The notes under the pieces: model-generated
Database searches by the model: none
The model's input: the letters and a program-made list of their open reading frames with translations, nothing else
Told to the model about the DNA's origin: nothing
Shown here: positions 52,708-62,114 of the stretch, piece by piece
How positions within the stretch are numbered: position 1 is the first letter of the stretch
Layout of the letters: the number at the start of each line of letters is the position of its first letter
Translations under genes and position numbers: made by a program
Assembly (NCBI GenBank): GCA_016213325.1
Contig: JACRAY010000022.1
Coordinates: 62,001 to 126,000, forward strand
DNA: 64,000 nucleotides
Direction of reading: 5' to 3'
From: Burkholderiales bacterium
Lineage (GTDB): Bacteria > Pseudomonadota > Gammaproteobacteria > Burkholderiales > Burkholderiaceae_C

Positions 52708-53523
52708 CTACTCGCCACCCAACCTGTACACCCGCCGGGCATTGCCTGCGAGGAAGAGGCGCCTGGCTTCCTCGTCCAGCCCCAGCTCATCGATGCCCTC
52801 CAGCGCCTTCGCGGGAGCGATCATCGGGTAGTTGGACCCGAACAGCACCTTGTGCCTGCCGTGGGCGCGCATGAACTCGACGAGAGCTGCCGGGTAGCGC
52901 TTGACGGTGTAGGCCGAAGTGTCGATGTAGACGTTCTCGTGCTTGGTCGCCACCGCAATGGCCTCGTCGGTCCATGGGTAGCCGATGTGGCCGGCGACGA
53001 TGGTGAGCTCGGGGAAGTCCAGGGCCACCTGGTCCAGGTAGATCGGCCGGCCGACTTCGCTGGGCATCAAGGGGCCGGCGTGGCCGATCTGCGTGCAGAA
53101 CGGCACGCCCAGTTCGGCGCAGGCGGCATACACGGGATAGAAGCGCCGGTCGGTCGGCGGAACTTCCCACAGCCACGGCAGGATGCGGATCGCCTTGAAG
53201 CCCAGCTCGTTCACGCAACGCCGCACCTCCTTCATCGCGGCCATGGGCTTGCTGATGTCCACCGAGCCGACGCCGATCAACCGGCCCTGCGCCTGCTGCA
53301 CGAAACCGGCGACTTCGTCGTTCGAGATCATCACGCTGCGCGGACCCACCCAGGCCGATGTCAGCGCCCGCTCTACCTGGGCCTGGTCCATCGCGTGCAC
53401 GGTGGCTGCCACCGGCAATTCCTCGCTGGGCACCGGGCTCTTGATCCACCGGCGCAGCGGCTCGAACATGGGGTCCTGCGAGTGGCGCAGGGTGGGATGC
53501 TGGATCCAGGCGTCGATGATCAT
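52708..53523 (-). CDS. amidohydrolase-2 family metal-dependent hydrolase
   Basis: TIM-barrel amidohydrolase of 271 residues starting MIIDAWIQHPT; the track start adds 13 unrelated residues. The usual N-terminal DxHxH is reduced to DAWIQHP, typical of the amidohydrolase-2 group of decarboxylases and lactonases. TQIGHAGPL, IVAGHIGYPW and VLFGSNYPMIAP supply further His and Asp-region positions, though the last reads N in place of the usual D. Substrate unknown. It is followed by the CoA-transferase fusion gene on the same strand. A truncated copy lies at 48349. Confidence 0.87.
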   Translation of the reverse strand: MIIDAWIQHPTLRHSQDPMFEPLRRWIKSPVPSEELPVAATVHAMDQAQVERALTSAWVGPRSVMISNDEVAGFVQQAQGRLIGVGSVDISKPMAAMKEVRRCVNELGFKAIRILPWLWEVPPTDRRFYPVYAACAELGVPFCTQIGHAGPLMPSEVGRPIYLDQVALDFPELTIVAGHIGYPWTDEAIAVATKHENVYIDTSAYTVKRYPAALVEFMRAHGRHKVLFGSNYPMIAPAKALEGIDELGLDEEARRLFLAGNARRVYRLGGE

Positions 53524-53686
53524 TCCGGAGGTTCCTTCCAGGGCTCGGTTGCCGCACGACACTTTGCCTCAAGTCGAGCCCCTGTAGGACGCGGCGCTGA
53601 CTTGGGCGCGTGCCGTCCGTGCGCTGCGCGCAAGGTTCAAACTGCACGGCTGATCCCCACCGGGGGGTCATCACCCAAGGATTTCC

Positions 53687-53890
53687 ATGACCGTCGCCCG
53701 CATCACCGAGATCAGCAGTGTCAGCACCGTGAGCTTCCAGGACGCGATCACCCAAGGCGTCGAACGCGCGAACAAGACCCTCAAGAACCTGAAGGGCGCG
53801 TGGGTCAAGGACCAGGAAGTGAACATCGACAACGGCAAGGTGACCGGCTACAAGGTCGTCCTCAAGGTCACGTTCATCCTGACCGAGTAG
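53687..53890 (+). CDS. dodecin family flavin-binding protein
   Basis: Protein of 67 residues. ARITEISSVSTVSFQDAITQGVERANKTLKNL and the ending GYKVVLKVTFILTE are standard dodecin. Dodecins form hollow dodecamers that store FMN or riboflavin. Not part of an operon; start well preceded by AAGGATTTCC. Confidence 0.88.
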   Translation: MTVARITEISSVSTVSFQDAITQGVERANKTLKNLKGAWVKDQEVNIDNGKVTGYKVVLKVTFILTE

Positions 53891-53906
53891 CTACGCGTAG
53901 CGGCGG

Positions 53907-54257
53907 TCAGCGCAGGCGCGCGAGCCGCCGGGCGTTGGACGTGGCCTTGCGATGCACCGGCGCCAGTCCCTTCGACAGCAGGTCGTTGGCGTCGACGAGC
54001 GGCACGCGTGCGCCCTGCAGCGTGGCGATCCACGCCAGCTGCGAGGCCCGCACCACGGCCCAACCCATCGCGAACCACGACTGCCAAAACGCGACGACCT
54101 TCTCGCGGCCCATGCCGTGGAACTCGCGGCGGTCCCTCGCGTTCGGGAATGCGCCGGCCATGCCCATTCGGGTCAGGCGGTGGGCGATCACTTGCGGCAC
54201 GGCGACCGCGAGTTCGGTGGCCTGGCGGGACAGGCGTGAGGATTTCCTGGATGTCAT
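53907..54257 (-). CDS. polyhydroxyalkanoate granule-associated phasin-like protein
   Basis: Protein of about 116 residues from ATG 54257 (the track start at 54311 is an alternative). AVPQVIAHRLTRMGMAGAFPNARDRREFHGMGREKV and the ending SKGLAPVHRKATSNARRLARL resemble small granule-associated phasins of Burkholderiales. It would coat PHA granules. Convergent with the dodecin gene. Confidence 0.7.
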   Translation of the reverse strand: MTSRKSSRLSRQATELAVAVPQVIAHRLTRMGMAGAFPNARDRREFHGMGREKVVAFWQSWFAMGWAVVRASQLAWIATLQGARVPLVDANDLLSKGLAPVHRKATSNARRLARLR

Positions 54258-54414
54258 GCGTCCAGTTTGGTCGAAGTCGCGCCTGCCGCTTGTCGGCAGA
54301 AATCGCTTCATCGTCCATCAAGCCGCTGGCTGTGCAGCCCGCGACATGGATAGGGCAACAAAGTCGACGAACGCCTGGACCCGTGGGTTACGATAACCAA
54401 GCCCTCCTCCCACG

Positions 54415-55530
54415 ATGAACCGGCCGACCATCACCTCCGTGCGCCTGCGCCAGGTCGACCTGCCGCCCAAAGTCGTCCGCACGGACGCGATCCAGTCCTT
54501 CGTCACGCAACAAACGCTGTTGCTCACGATCCGCTGCAGCGACGGCCTGGAAGGCACCGGCTATGCGTACACCATCGGCACCGGCGGCTCGTCGGTGCTG
54601 GCATTGCTGCACGACCACCTCGCGCCGCGCCTCGTCGGCCGCGACCCGCTCTCGGCCGAGGCCATCTGGAAAGACCTGTTCTTCCATACGCACGCCACCG
54701 CGGTGGGCGCCATCACGAGCCTGGCCCTCGCGTGCGTGGACACGGCCCTGTGGGACTGGCGCGGGCGCAGCCAGCAGCTTGCCCTGTGGCGGCTGCTGGG
54801 CGCGGCCCAGCCGCGCGTTCCCGTGTACACGACCGAGGGCGGGTGGCTCCACCTGTCGCCGGCCGAACTGGTCGATCAGTCGCTGGCCGCCAAGGCCGAA
54901 GGGTTCAAGGGCGCCAAGGTCAAGGTGGGCCGGCCGCATGTCAGCGAAGACCTCGCGCGCCTGGCTGCCGTGCGCGAAGCCGTCGGGTCCGGGTTCGAGC
55001 TGATGGTCGACGCCAACCAGGGCTTCACCCGCCCCGAAGTGGCCCGCCGCGCGGCGGCGTTCGCGCCCCTGGACCTGGCGTGGCTGGAGGAACCGCTGCC
55101 GGCCGAAGACGTCGCGGGCCATCGCATGCTGCGCGCCCAGACAACCATCCCCGTGGCCGTGGGCGAGTCGATGTACCACCTTGCCCAGTTCCGCGAGTAC
55201 CTCGAGCAGGGCGCCTGCAGCATCGTGCAGCCCGATGTCGCCCGCATCGGCGGCATCACGCCCTGGATCAAGGTGGCGCACATGGCGGAGGCCTTCAACG
55301 TGCCCGTCTGCCCGCACTTCCTGATGGAGCTGCACGTCAGTCTCTCGGCGGCGGTGCCGAACGCCGCGTGGGTCGAGTACATCCCGCAACTGGACGACAT
55401 CACGACCAGCCGCATCCGCGTCGAGGATGGCCATGCCTGTCCGCCCGAGACGCCAGGCCTCGGGATCGAGTGGGATTGGGATGCGATCGCCGCGCGGCAG
55501 TGCGCGGACCTGCTGGTGCAAGCCGGCTGA
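54415..55530 (+). CDS. mandelate racemase/muconate lactonizing enzyme family protein, copy B
   Basis: Enolase-superfamily protein of 371 residues, about 97% identical to copy A at 47232, with the same KxK, metal ligands (VDANQG, LEEPLP, GESMYH) and distal His. The twelve replacements are mostly conservative and spare the active site. Similarity also covers about 30 bases upstream, including the start region. Copy B ends at QAG and is followed by a TPR gene after 7 bases, so it lacks the run-on tail of copy A and is probably the ancestral form. Reaction unknown; a hydroxyacid dehydratase or racemase is expected. Confidence 0.9.
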   Translation: MNRPTITSVRLRQVDLPPKVVRTDAIQSFVTQQTLLLTIRCSDGLEGTGYAYTIGTGGSSVLALLHDHLAPRLVGRDPLSAEAIWKDLFFHTHATAVGAITSLALACVDTALWDWRGRSQQLALWRLLGAAQPRVPVYTTEGGWLHLSPAELVDQSLAAKAEGFKGAKVKVGRPHVSEDLARLAAVREAVGSGFELMVDANQGFTRPEVARRAAAFAPLDLAWLEEPLPAEDVAGHRMLRAQTTIPVAVGESMYHLAQFREYLEQGACSIVQPDVARIGGITPWIKVAHMAEAFNVPVCPHFLMELHVSLSAAVPNAAWVEYIPQLDDITTSRIRVEDGHACPPETPGLGIEWDWDAIAARQCADLLVQAG

Positions 55531-55537
55531 GGGTGAC

Positions 55538-57352
55538 ATGAAGTCCGCCCTCGAGAGCTTGCGTCAGGCGATCGAGCTTCAGCCCGCAGACACGGCGCTG
55601 CTCGCGAACATGGTGCGCCTGTGCTCGCAGGCGGGGCGGCCGCAGGACGCCGTGCCCGTCCTCCAGCAAGCGATTGCAGCGCAGCCGGACTCGGCCGACG
55701 CCCATCATTGGCTGGGCTTGATGCTGCGCGCCTCGGGACGTCCACGGGAGGCGGCCGCCAGCCTGGCTGAAGCCGTGCGCCTGCAGCCGGACCACGCGGA
55801 AGCGCACAACGCGCGGGGTGTCACGCTGGCGGAACTGGGCGATCGGCACGGCGCAGTCGCCAGTTTCGACCAGTCGCTGCGGCTCTGGCCCGACGTTGCC
55901 GACACCCACCGGAACCGGGGTTTGGCCCTGCGCCAGCTGGGCGATGCCGAGCGTGCAGTGGCCAGCTTCGACGAGGCGATCCGCCTGGAGCCCGGGCAAG
56001 CACTGTCGCATCACCAGCGCGCCCTGGCGCTGAGGGACCTGAAGCGCCCGGCCGAGGCGCTGGCGAGCCTTGAACGCGCCGTGGCGCTGGCGCCGAACCT
56101 GGCTGACGCTCACTACATGCGTGGCGTGTTCCTGCTGGAACTTGCCAGGGCCGACGAAGCGCTTGCCAGCCTCGACCGGGCGTTGCAGCTGAAGCCGGAT
56201 GCCGCCGACGCATGGAACCTCCGCGGCGTCGCCCTCAGGCTGCTGGGCCGCATCGAAGCATCGCTCGCCAGCTTCGACGCGGCGCTGCAGCGCAAGCCGG
56301 TTTTCGCGCAGGCCCACCTGGACCGCGGCTATGCGTTGCGGGAACTGGGACGCCTCGACGAAGCGATCGCCAGCTACGACCGGGCGATTGCCGCCGACCC
56401 GCATGACGTCGAAGCAACCTGGGGCAAGGCGATCGCGCTGCTGCTCGCGGGACGGCTGGAGGAAGGCTTCGAGCTGTTCGAGTGCCGCTGGGACAAGGCG
56501 TCGTTCACCTCGCCGAAGCGCGGTTTCCGCGCGCCGCAGTGGACCGGGCAGCAGCCGCTGGCCGGCAAGACGATCGTGCTGCACGCCGAGCAAGGGTTCG
56601 GCGACGCGATCCAGTTCGCGCGCTTCGCCCCGCTGGTGGCCGAGCGCGGCGGGCGGGTGGTGCTGGAGGTGCCGCGTGCGCTGGCCGGGCTGCTGGGCAC
56701 GCTGCCCGGCATCGTGCAGGTTGTCGAGCGCGGCCGGCCGCTGCCTCCGTTCGACTTCCACTGCCCCTTGATGTCGCTGCCCCGGGCCTTCGGCACGACG
56801 CTGCACAGCATTCCTGCGGCCGAAGGCTACCTGGCGCCCGACCCCGGCAAGCTTGCGCATTGGCAGGCCGTGCTCGGCCCAGCGAGGGCGCCGCGCATCG
56901 GGCTGGCCTGGAGCGGCAGGCCCACGCACAAAGGTGACCGGCAACGCAGCCTTGGCCTGGCTCGGCTGGTCGAAGCGCTGCCTTCCGGCCCCGAATACGT
57001 GAGCCTGCAGAAGGAACTGCGCGAGCCAGACGATGCAGTGCTGGCCGCGCATCCCGGCCTGCGGCACTTCGGCGCGCGGCTGGTCGACTTCGGCGACACG
57101 GCGGCGTTGTGTGCTGCCATGGATCTGGTGGTCAGCGTGGACACCAGCGTCGCGCATCTCGCAGGCGCACTCGGCCGGCCCACGTGGCTCTTGCTGCCGC
57201 GAGCGCCCGATTGGCGCTGGCTGCTGGACCGGCCGAACACGCCCTGGTATGCGTCGGTGCGCCTCTTCCGGCAAGACGCGGCGCGCGACTGGGATCCAGT
57301 GCTCTCGCGCATCGCCGGCGCCATCCGCGACACACTTCACCTGGGCGTGTGA
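55538..57352 (+). CDS. TPR repeat protein with C-terminal glycosyltransferase-like domain
   Basis: Protein of 604 residues. Residues 1 to about 330 hold roughly nine tetratricopeptide repeats, e.g. ALASLERAVALAPNLADAHYMRG. The C-terminal part (KTIVLHAEQGFGDAIQFARFAP, LAWSGRPTHKGDRQRSLGL, VVSVDTSVAHLAGALGRPTWLLLP) resembles the GT9/GT41-like half of bacterial SPINDLY-type proteins. It may glycosylate proteins or bind partners. The true start is ATG 55538; the track version starts in copy B. Its stop directly abuts that of the convergent iclR-type gene. Confidence 0.85.
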   Translation: MKSALESLRQAIELQPADTALLANMVRLCSQAGRPQDAVPVLQQAIAAQPDSADAHHWLGLMLRASGRPREAAASLAEAVRLQPDHAEAHNARGVTLAELGDRHGAVASFDQSLRLWPDVADTHRNRGLALRQLGDAERAVASFDEAIRLEPGQALSHHQRALALRDLKRPAEALASLERAVALAPNLADAHYMRGVFLLELARADEALASLDRALQLKPDAADAWNLRGVALRLLGRIEASLASFDAALQRKPVFAQAHLDRGYALRELGRLDEAIASYDRAIAADPHDVEATWGKAIALLLAGRLEEGFELFECRWDKASFTSPKRGFRAPQWTGQQPLAGKTIVLHAEQGFGDAIQFARFAPLVAERGGRVVLEVPRALAGLLGTLPGIVQVVERGRPLPPFDFHCPLMSLPRAFGTTLHSIPAAEGYLAPDPGKLAHWQAVLGPARAPRIGLAWSGRPTHKGDRQRSLGLARLVEALPSGPEYVSLQKELREPDDAVLAAHPGLRHFGARLVDFGDTAALCAAMDLVVSVDTSVAHLAGALGRPTWLLLPRAPDWRWLLDRPNTPWYASVRLFRQDAARDWDPVLSRIAGAIRDTLHLGV

Positions 57353-58108
57353 TCACGGATGCCAGCGCGACAACGCCTTCGGCGTCGCAGCCGATCGCGT
57401 ACCCGCGAGTTCGTACGACAGCTGGTTGGCAGCGCGAATCACGTTCTTTGCATGCTTCTCCAGCTTTGCTTTCGTCAGGCGCGAGCTGGGACCTGAGATG
57501 CACATCGACCCCAGCAGGCGCCAGTTCAGCCCGAAGACGGGCGCCGCCACGCTGGAGACTTCGGCCTCGCGCTCGCCCACCGATATCTGGTAGCCGCGCT
57601 CGCGGATCGACTCGTAGGGCTCGCCCTTGGCGCCGCTGAAAGCCAGGATCACGCGGCCCGGGGCGCCGCGGTCCAGGGGGAGCCGCTCGCCGATCCGCAC
57701 GTTGTGCCGCACCGACTGCGGGCCTTCGACGCGCGCCACGCAGGACCGGATGTTGCCCTCGCGCACGTAGAACGACGCGCTCTCGCCGGTCTCCTTCACC
57801 AGCTGGTGCAGCGCCGGCTCGACGACGTTGTTGACGTCGAAGCCCGACTGGTAGCGCGCGCCCAGCCAGCCGGCGGCCGGGCCCAGCCGCCACTGGCCAT
57901 CTTCCGTCTGCACCATGTACTGGCTCAGCGCCAGCGTGCGGGCGAGCCGCAGCGCCGTGGTCTTGTGCATCTTCGAGCGGCGGCTCAGCTCGGCCAGCGA
58001 CAGCGCCGATTCGCCGATCTCGAATGCTTCCATCAGGGATAGCGCCCGGGTCACCGCAATGACGCCGCCCGCCTGCTTCTCGTCGTCTTCCACTGCCGCG
58101 TTGCGCAT
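57353..58108 (-). CDS. IclR family transcriptional regulator
   Basis: Regulator of 251 residues: the N-terminal winged helix (LSLAELSRRSKMHKTTALRLARTLALSQYM) and the C-terminal effector GAF-like domain (LPLDRGAPGRVILAF, VSSVAAPVFGLNWRLLGSMCISGPSSRL). Start ATG 58108; the 520-residue track ORF reads antisense to the Bug gene. Divergent from the Bug-RraA-dehydrogenase operon, which it probably controls in response to a small acid. Confidence 0.9.
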   Translation of the reverse strand: MRNAAVEDDEKQAGGVIAVTRALSLMEAFEIGESALSLAELSRRSKMHKTTALRLARTLALSQYMVQTEDGQWRLGPAAGWLGARYQSGFDVNNVVEPALHQLVKETGESASFYVREGNIRSCVARVEGPQSVRHNVRIGERLPLDRGAPGRVILAFSGAKGEPYESIRERGYQISVGEREAEVSSVAAPVFGLNWRLLGSMCISGPSSRLTKAKLEKHAKNVIRAANQLSYELAGTRSAATPKALSRWHP

Positions 58109-58146
58109 GCTGCACCTAGGTCCACTGTGTGAAACCGTATTGTACT

Positions 58147-58161
58147 GTGCGCAACTCGCAC
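58147..58161. promoter_or_regulatory. candidate IclR operator
   Basis: GTGCG-CAACT-CGCAC is a perfect inverted repeat in the 105-base divergent region between the iclR-type and Bug genes. Nearby ACTGT/ACAGT half-sites flank it. Placement suits an IclR dimer site. Confidence 0.35.
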
Positions 58162-58213
58162 CTACAGTCACGGTCATGGGGCCAATGGTGAGCCCCGACC
58201 GGAGACAACCCCC

Positions 58214-59185
58214 ATGCAGCTTTCCCGACGTATCGCGCTCGCCCTGACGGCCGCATCCCTCTTCACGGCAGTGGCCGCCCACGCGCAGGCCTGGCCGGCC
58301 AAGCCCGTGCGGCTCTACGTTCCGTTCCCCGCCGGCGGCGGCACGGACATCATCACCCGCGAGCTGGCCAACAAGCTGTCCACCTCGGGCTACAACTTCG
58401 TGGTGGAGAACAAGCCGGGTTCCGGCGGCAACCTGGGCGTCGACGCGGCGGCCAAGTCGCCGGCCGACGGCTACACCTTCGTGATGGGCCAGACCAGCAA
58501 CCTCGCGATCAACCCCACGCTGTACCCGAAGCTGCCCTACGACCCGGTGAAGGACCTCACGCCGATCAGCATGGTCGCCAGCTCGTCGCTGGTGATCGTC
58601 ACCGGTGCAGACTCGCCGTACAAGACGCTCGCCGACGTGGTGAAGGCGGCCAAGGAAAAGCCGGGCAGCATCAACTACGCGACGTCCGGCAACGGCACCG
58701 TGGCGCACCTCGCGACGGAGTCCTTCCAGAAGGTCGCCGGCGTGAAGCTCACGCACATCCCCTACAAGGGTGCCGCGCAGGGCGCGACGGACGTGATCAG
58801 CGGGCAGGTCCAGCTGTACGTCTCGTCCATCCCGACGCTGCTGGGCCACCTGAAGAGCGGCAAGATGCGCGCCATCGCCGTCACGGCCGCCAAGCGCGCC
58901 GACGACCTCCCGCAAGTGCCGACGGTCGCGGAGTCAGGCTACAAGGGCTTCGAAGCCGTCACGTGGTTCGGCGTGCTAGGCCCGGCGAACCTGCCGAAGG
59001 ACGTCGTCGCGAAGTTGAGCGCCGACATCAACAAGGCGCTGAAGGATGCCGAGCTGCGCAAGAAGCTGGGCGACCAGGGCGCCGACGTCGAGGGCAGCAC
59101 GCCCGAGCAGTTTGGCAAGCTGATCCGCGACGACATCGCCCGCTGGGGCAAGATCGTCAAGGAATCCGGCGCGAAGGTGGACTGA
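58214..59185 (+). CDS. Bug/TctC family tripartite tricarboxylate transporter substrate-binding protein
   Basis: Periplasmic receptor of 323 residues. Signal peptide MQLSRRIALALTAASLFTAV ending AHAQ, then WPAKPVRLYVPFPAGGGTD, SPADGYTFV and LTHIPYKGAAQG. GGAGACAA precedes the ATG. First gene of the Bug-RraA-D-2-hydroxyacid dehydrogenase operon, so its ligand is probably a hydroxy- or oxo-dicarboxylate (inference). Confidence 0.93.
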   Translation: MQLSRRIALALTAASLFTAVAAHAQAWPAKPVRLYVPFPAGGGTDIITRELANKLSTSGYNFVVENKPGSGGNLGVDAAAKSPADGYTFVMGQTSNLAINPTLYPKLPYDPVKDLTPISMVASSSLVIVTGADSPYKTLADVVKAAKEKPGSINYATSGNGTVAHLATESFQKVAGVKLTHIPYKGAAQGATDVISGQVQLYVSSIPTLLGHLKSGKMRAIAVTAAKRADDLPQVPTVAESGYKGFEAVTWFGVLGPANLPKDVVAKLSADINKALKDAELRKKLGDQGADVEGSTPEQFGKLIRDDIARWGKIVKESGAKVD

Positions 59186-59188
59186 GCC

Positions 59189-59869
59189 ATGTCCACAGAC
59201 ATCGTGCGCGACTTCGAGCGCGTCTCTCCCGACCTGGTGCGCCAGGCTGCTGGATTCCAGGCCGCCATCCTGGCCGACGTCAACGGCCGCCGCGGCGCGC
59301 TGCACGGCCGCATCGCGGCGCTGCGCCCGCGCATGAAGCTGGCCGGCCCGGCACTGACCGTGGAGGTGCGCCCCGGCGACAACCTGATGATCCACGCTGC
59401 CATCGCGCTGGCGAAGCCGGGCGACGTGCTCGTGATAGACGGCAAGGGCGACCAGACCGCCGCGCTCATGGGCACCATCATGATGACGGCGTGCCAGCAG
59501 CTGGGCATCGCCGGCGTCGTGATCGACGGCGCGGTGCGCGACAGCCTGGAGATCGACGAGATGGACTTCCCGGTCTTCTCGGTTGGCACCAACCCGAACG
59601 GCCCCACCAAGAACGTGGCGGGGCGCATCGGCCACCCCATCACCTGCGGCGGCGTCAGCGTGCGGCCCGGCGACCTCGTGGTGGCGGATGCCGACGGCGT
59701 GTTCGTGGGCGAGCGCGAGCGCGTGGAAGCGCTGTTGCCGCTGGCGCGCAAGAAGGTGGAAGACGAAGCCACTCGCATCGCGCAGATCAAGCAGGGCAAC
59801 ACCAGCGCCGGCTGGCTGGCGGGCGCGCTGCGCACCGCGGGTGTCCTGAAGGAAGGGGAAGCCCTGTGA
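59189..59869 (+). CDS. RraA family aldolase/decarboxylase (HMG aldolase-like)
   Basis: Protein of 226 residues of the RraA/4-hydroxy-4-methyl-2-oxoglutarate aldolase family. DNLMIHAAIALAKPGDVLVIDGKGDQTAALMG and VVIDGAVRDSLEI, containing the conserved R-D, form the active site, which in known members binds Mg2+ and yields pyruvate or decarboxylates oxaloacetate. In this operon it is likely catabolic rather than an RNase E regulator. Its stop overlaps the GTG start of the dehydrogenase gene. Confidence 0.88.
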   Translation: MSTDIVRDFERVSPDLVRQAAGFQAAILADVNGRRGALHGRIAALRPRMKLAGPALTVEVRPGDNLMIHAAIALAKPGDVLVIDGKGDQTAALMGTIMMTACQQLGIAGVVIDGAVRDSLEIDEMDFPVFSVGTNPNGPTKNVAGRIGHPITCGGVSVRPGDLVVADADGVFVGERERVEALLPLARKKVEDEATRIAQIKQGNTSAGWLAGALRTAGVLKEGEAL

Positions 59870-60795
59870 GCCCCAGGCCACTCATCCTGGTCACCGGCGC
59901 CGACCTCGCGCCGCAGGCCCTGCAACTGCTGGAAGGCTTCGACGTGGTCTATGCGGGCAAGGCCCCGCAGGAAGCCGACCTCGTGGCGCTCAGCGAGCGG
60001 CACGACCCGGTGGGCATCATCGTGCGCTACGGCAGGATTCCTGCAGCCGTGATGGACGCCGCGCCGTCGCTGCGCGTGATCTCCAAGCACGGCAGCGGCA
60101 CCGATACGATCGACAAGGACGCAGCCAAGGCGCGCGGTATCGAAGTGCGTGCGGCCGTCGGCGCCAATGCGGCGGCGGTTGCCGAGCAGGCACTGGCCCT
60201 GCTGCTCGCCTGCGCCAAGTCGGTGCCGCAGCTCAATGCGCGCATGCACGCCGGTCACTGGGACAAGGCCACGCACAAGAGCCTGGAACTCGCGGGCCGC
60301 ACCGTCGGCCTGGTGGGCCTGGGCGCCATCGGCCAGCGCTTTGCCCGCATGTGCGATGCGATGGGCATGACCTTGATCGGCCATGATCCCTTTGCGAAGG
60401 ACCTGCCGTCGTTCATACGCGTGGTGGACCTTCAGGCGATCTGGCGCGAGTCCGATGCGATCTCCCTGCACTGCCCGCTGGTGGCCGACAACCGGGAGAT
60501 GGTCAACGCCGGCACCCTGGCTGCATGCAAGCGCGGCGTGATCCTGGTGAACACGGCGCGCGGCGGGCTCGTCGACGAGGCGGCGCTGCTCGCGGCCGTG
60601 CGGTCCGGCCAGGTGGCCGCGGCGGGCCTCGACAGCTTTGCCGTGGAGCCGATGGCGGCGCCGCATCCCTTCCATGGTGAACCCAACGTGATCCTCAGCC
60701 CGCACATCGGCGGCGTGACCGGGGATGCGTACGTGAACATGGGCGTGGCGGCTGCACGCAATGTGCTCGCGGTGGTGCAGGCGGTCAACGCCTGA
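59866..60795 (+). CDS. D-isomer-specific 2-hydroxyacid dehydrogenase
   Basis: NAD-dependent dehydrogenase of 309 residues from a GTG start overlapping the RraA stop (GTGA). VGLVGLGAIGQRFARM is the cofactor motif; Arg is in NTARGGLVDEAALL, Glu in FAVEPMAAPHPF and His in LSPHIGGVTGDA. It may reduce or oxidise the 2-oxo acid made by the RraA-type aldolase. The track places this frame in a 610-residue ORF beginning in the Bug gene. Its stop abuts that of the convergent dadA-like gene with no gap. Confidence 0.9.
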   Translation: MSPRPLILVTGADLAPQALQLLEGFDVVYAGKAPQEADLVALSERHDPVGIIVRYGRIPAAVMDAAPSLRVISKHGSGTDTIDKDAAKARGIEVRAAVGANAAAVAEQALALLLACAKSVPQLNARMHAGHWDKATHKSLELAGRTVGLVGLGAIGQRFARMCDAMGMTLIGHDPFAKDLPSFIRVVDLQAIWRESDAISLHCPLVADNREMVNAGTLAACKRGVILVNTARGGLVDEAALLAAVRSGQVAAAGLDSFAVEPMAAPHPFHGEPNVILSPHIGGVTGDAYVNMGVAAARNVLAVVQAVNA

Positions 60796-62049
60796 CTACG
60801 AGTAGCGAGACAACGACAGCCCGTCCGTCTCGATAGCAGTCTTCCCCGTCCCCATCCAGTCCGCCAGCAGTTGCCCGGTGCCGGCCGCCATGGTCCAGCC
60901 CAGCGTGCCATGCCCGGTCGCGAGCCACAGCCCTCCCAGCGGCGTCGGCCCGACCACGGGTGTGCCGTCGGGCGTCATCGGCCGCAGCCCGGCCCAGAAG
61001 CTGGCCTTGGCCACGTCGCCGGCACGTGGGAACAAGTCGGTCACCACGTGGTTCAGCGTGTCGCGCCGCGGCTCGCGCAGCTTCAGGCTGTAGCCCGCCA
61101 GTTCCGCCGTGCCGCCGGCGCGGATGCGGTCACCCAGGCGCGTCACCGCCACCTTGTGGGTCTCGTCCATGATGGTCGACTCGGGGGCATGCGCAGCATC
61201 GTCGATGGGCAATGTGATGGAGTAGCCCTTGACCGGAACCACCGGAAGGTCGATGCCCGCCGGCTCGAGCAGCAGGGGTGAATAGCTTCCCAGCGCGACC
61301 AGGTAGCGATCGGCTTGCAACGCTCCTGCGTCGGTCTGAACGCCGCTGATGCGGTTGCCCTCGCGCACCAGCGACCGGATGTTGACGCCCCACCGGAACT
61401 TCACGCCCAGTGCCTCGGCCATCTTCGCGAGCTTCTGAGAGAAGATGAAACAATCGCCCGTCTCGTCACCCGGCAGGCGCAGGGCGCCGACGAACTTCTC
61501 CTTGACTAGGGCCAGCGCCGGCTCGTACTGCAGGTAGCCGTCGCGGTCGAGCAGTTGCCACGGCACGCCGTACTCCTTGAGGATCTCGATGTCCTTGCCC
61601 GTGGCATCCAGCTGCTTCTGCGTGCGAAACAGCTGCAGCGTGCCCTGGCTGCGCTCGTCGTAGGTGATGCCGGTGTCGTTGCGCAGCGTGCGCAGGCAGT
61701 CGCGGCTGTACTCCGCCAGCCGCACCATGCGCGCCTTGTTGACCTTGTAGCGCGCTGCGGTGCAGTTGCGCAGCATCGCCAGGCCCCAGCGCCACATGGC
61801 CCATTCCAGCATCGGCCAGATCACCAGCGGGCTGTGGTTCATCAGCATCCAGTTGATAGCCTTGACCGGCACACCCGGCCCGGCCCACGGCGCCGAGTAG
61901 CCCGGCGACACTTCGCCTGCATTGGCGAAGCTGGTTTCCAGTGCGGGTCCGGGCTGGCGGTCGACGACCGTCACCTCGTGCCCGCCGCGCGCCAGGTAGT
62001 ACGCGGCCGTCGTGCCGATGACGCCGCTGCCGAGGATGAGGACTTTCAT
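60796..62049 (-). CDS. dadA: D-amino acid dehydrogenase small subunit (DadA)
   Basis: FAD flavoprotein of 417 residues. [31 protein letters not shown] is the dinucleotide-binding motif, followed by [20 protein letters not shown], highly typical of DadA, and [16 protein letters not shown] with [14 protein letters not shown] at the C-terminus. It oxidatively deaminates D-amino acids, mainly D-Ala, passing electrons to the respiratory chain. ATG 62049 is the true start. No alanine racemase gene is adjacent. Confidence 0.93.
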   Translation of the reverse strand: MKVLILGSGVIGTTAAYYLARGGHEVTVVDRQPGPALETSFANAGEVSPGYSAPWAGPGVPVKAINWMLMNHSPLVIWPMLEWAMWRWGLAMLRNCTAARYKVNKARMVRLAEYSRDCLRTLRNDTGITYDERSQGTLQLFRTQKQLDATGKDIEILKEYGVPWQLLDRDGYLQYEPALALVKEKFVGALRLPGDETGDCFIFSQKLAKMAEALGVKFRWGVNIRSLVREGNRISGVQTDAGALQADRYLVALGSYSPLLLEPAGIDLPVVPVKGYSITLPIDDAAHAPESTIMDETHKVAVTRLGDRIRAGGTAELAGYSLKLREPRRDTLNHVVTDLFPRAGDVAKASFWAGLRPMTPDGTPVVGPTPLGGLWLATGHGTLGWTMAAGTGQLLADWMGTGKTAIETDGLSLSRYS

Positions 62050-62114
62050 CGCGTGGCAGCGTATCCCAGATCGGGTTTCGCAGTCCAGCTTCGTGGCTTG
62101 CGGGACAATGGGCC

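Noticed and set aside
58963-60795. 610-residue ORF starting inside the Bug gene
   Set aside because: The part before 59866 overlaps the Bug and RraA genes. The dehydrogenase starts at the GTG overlapping the RraA stop.
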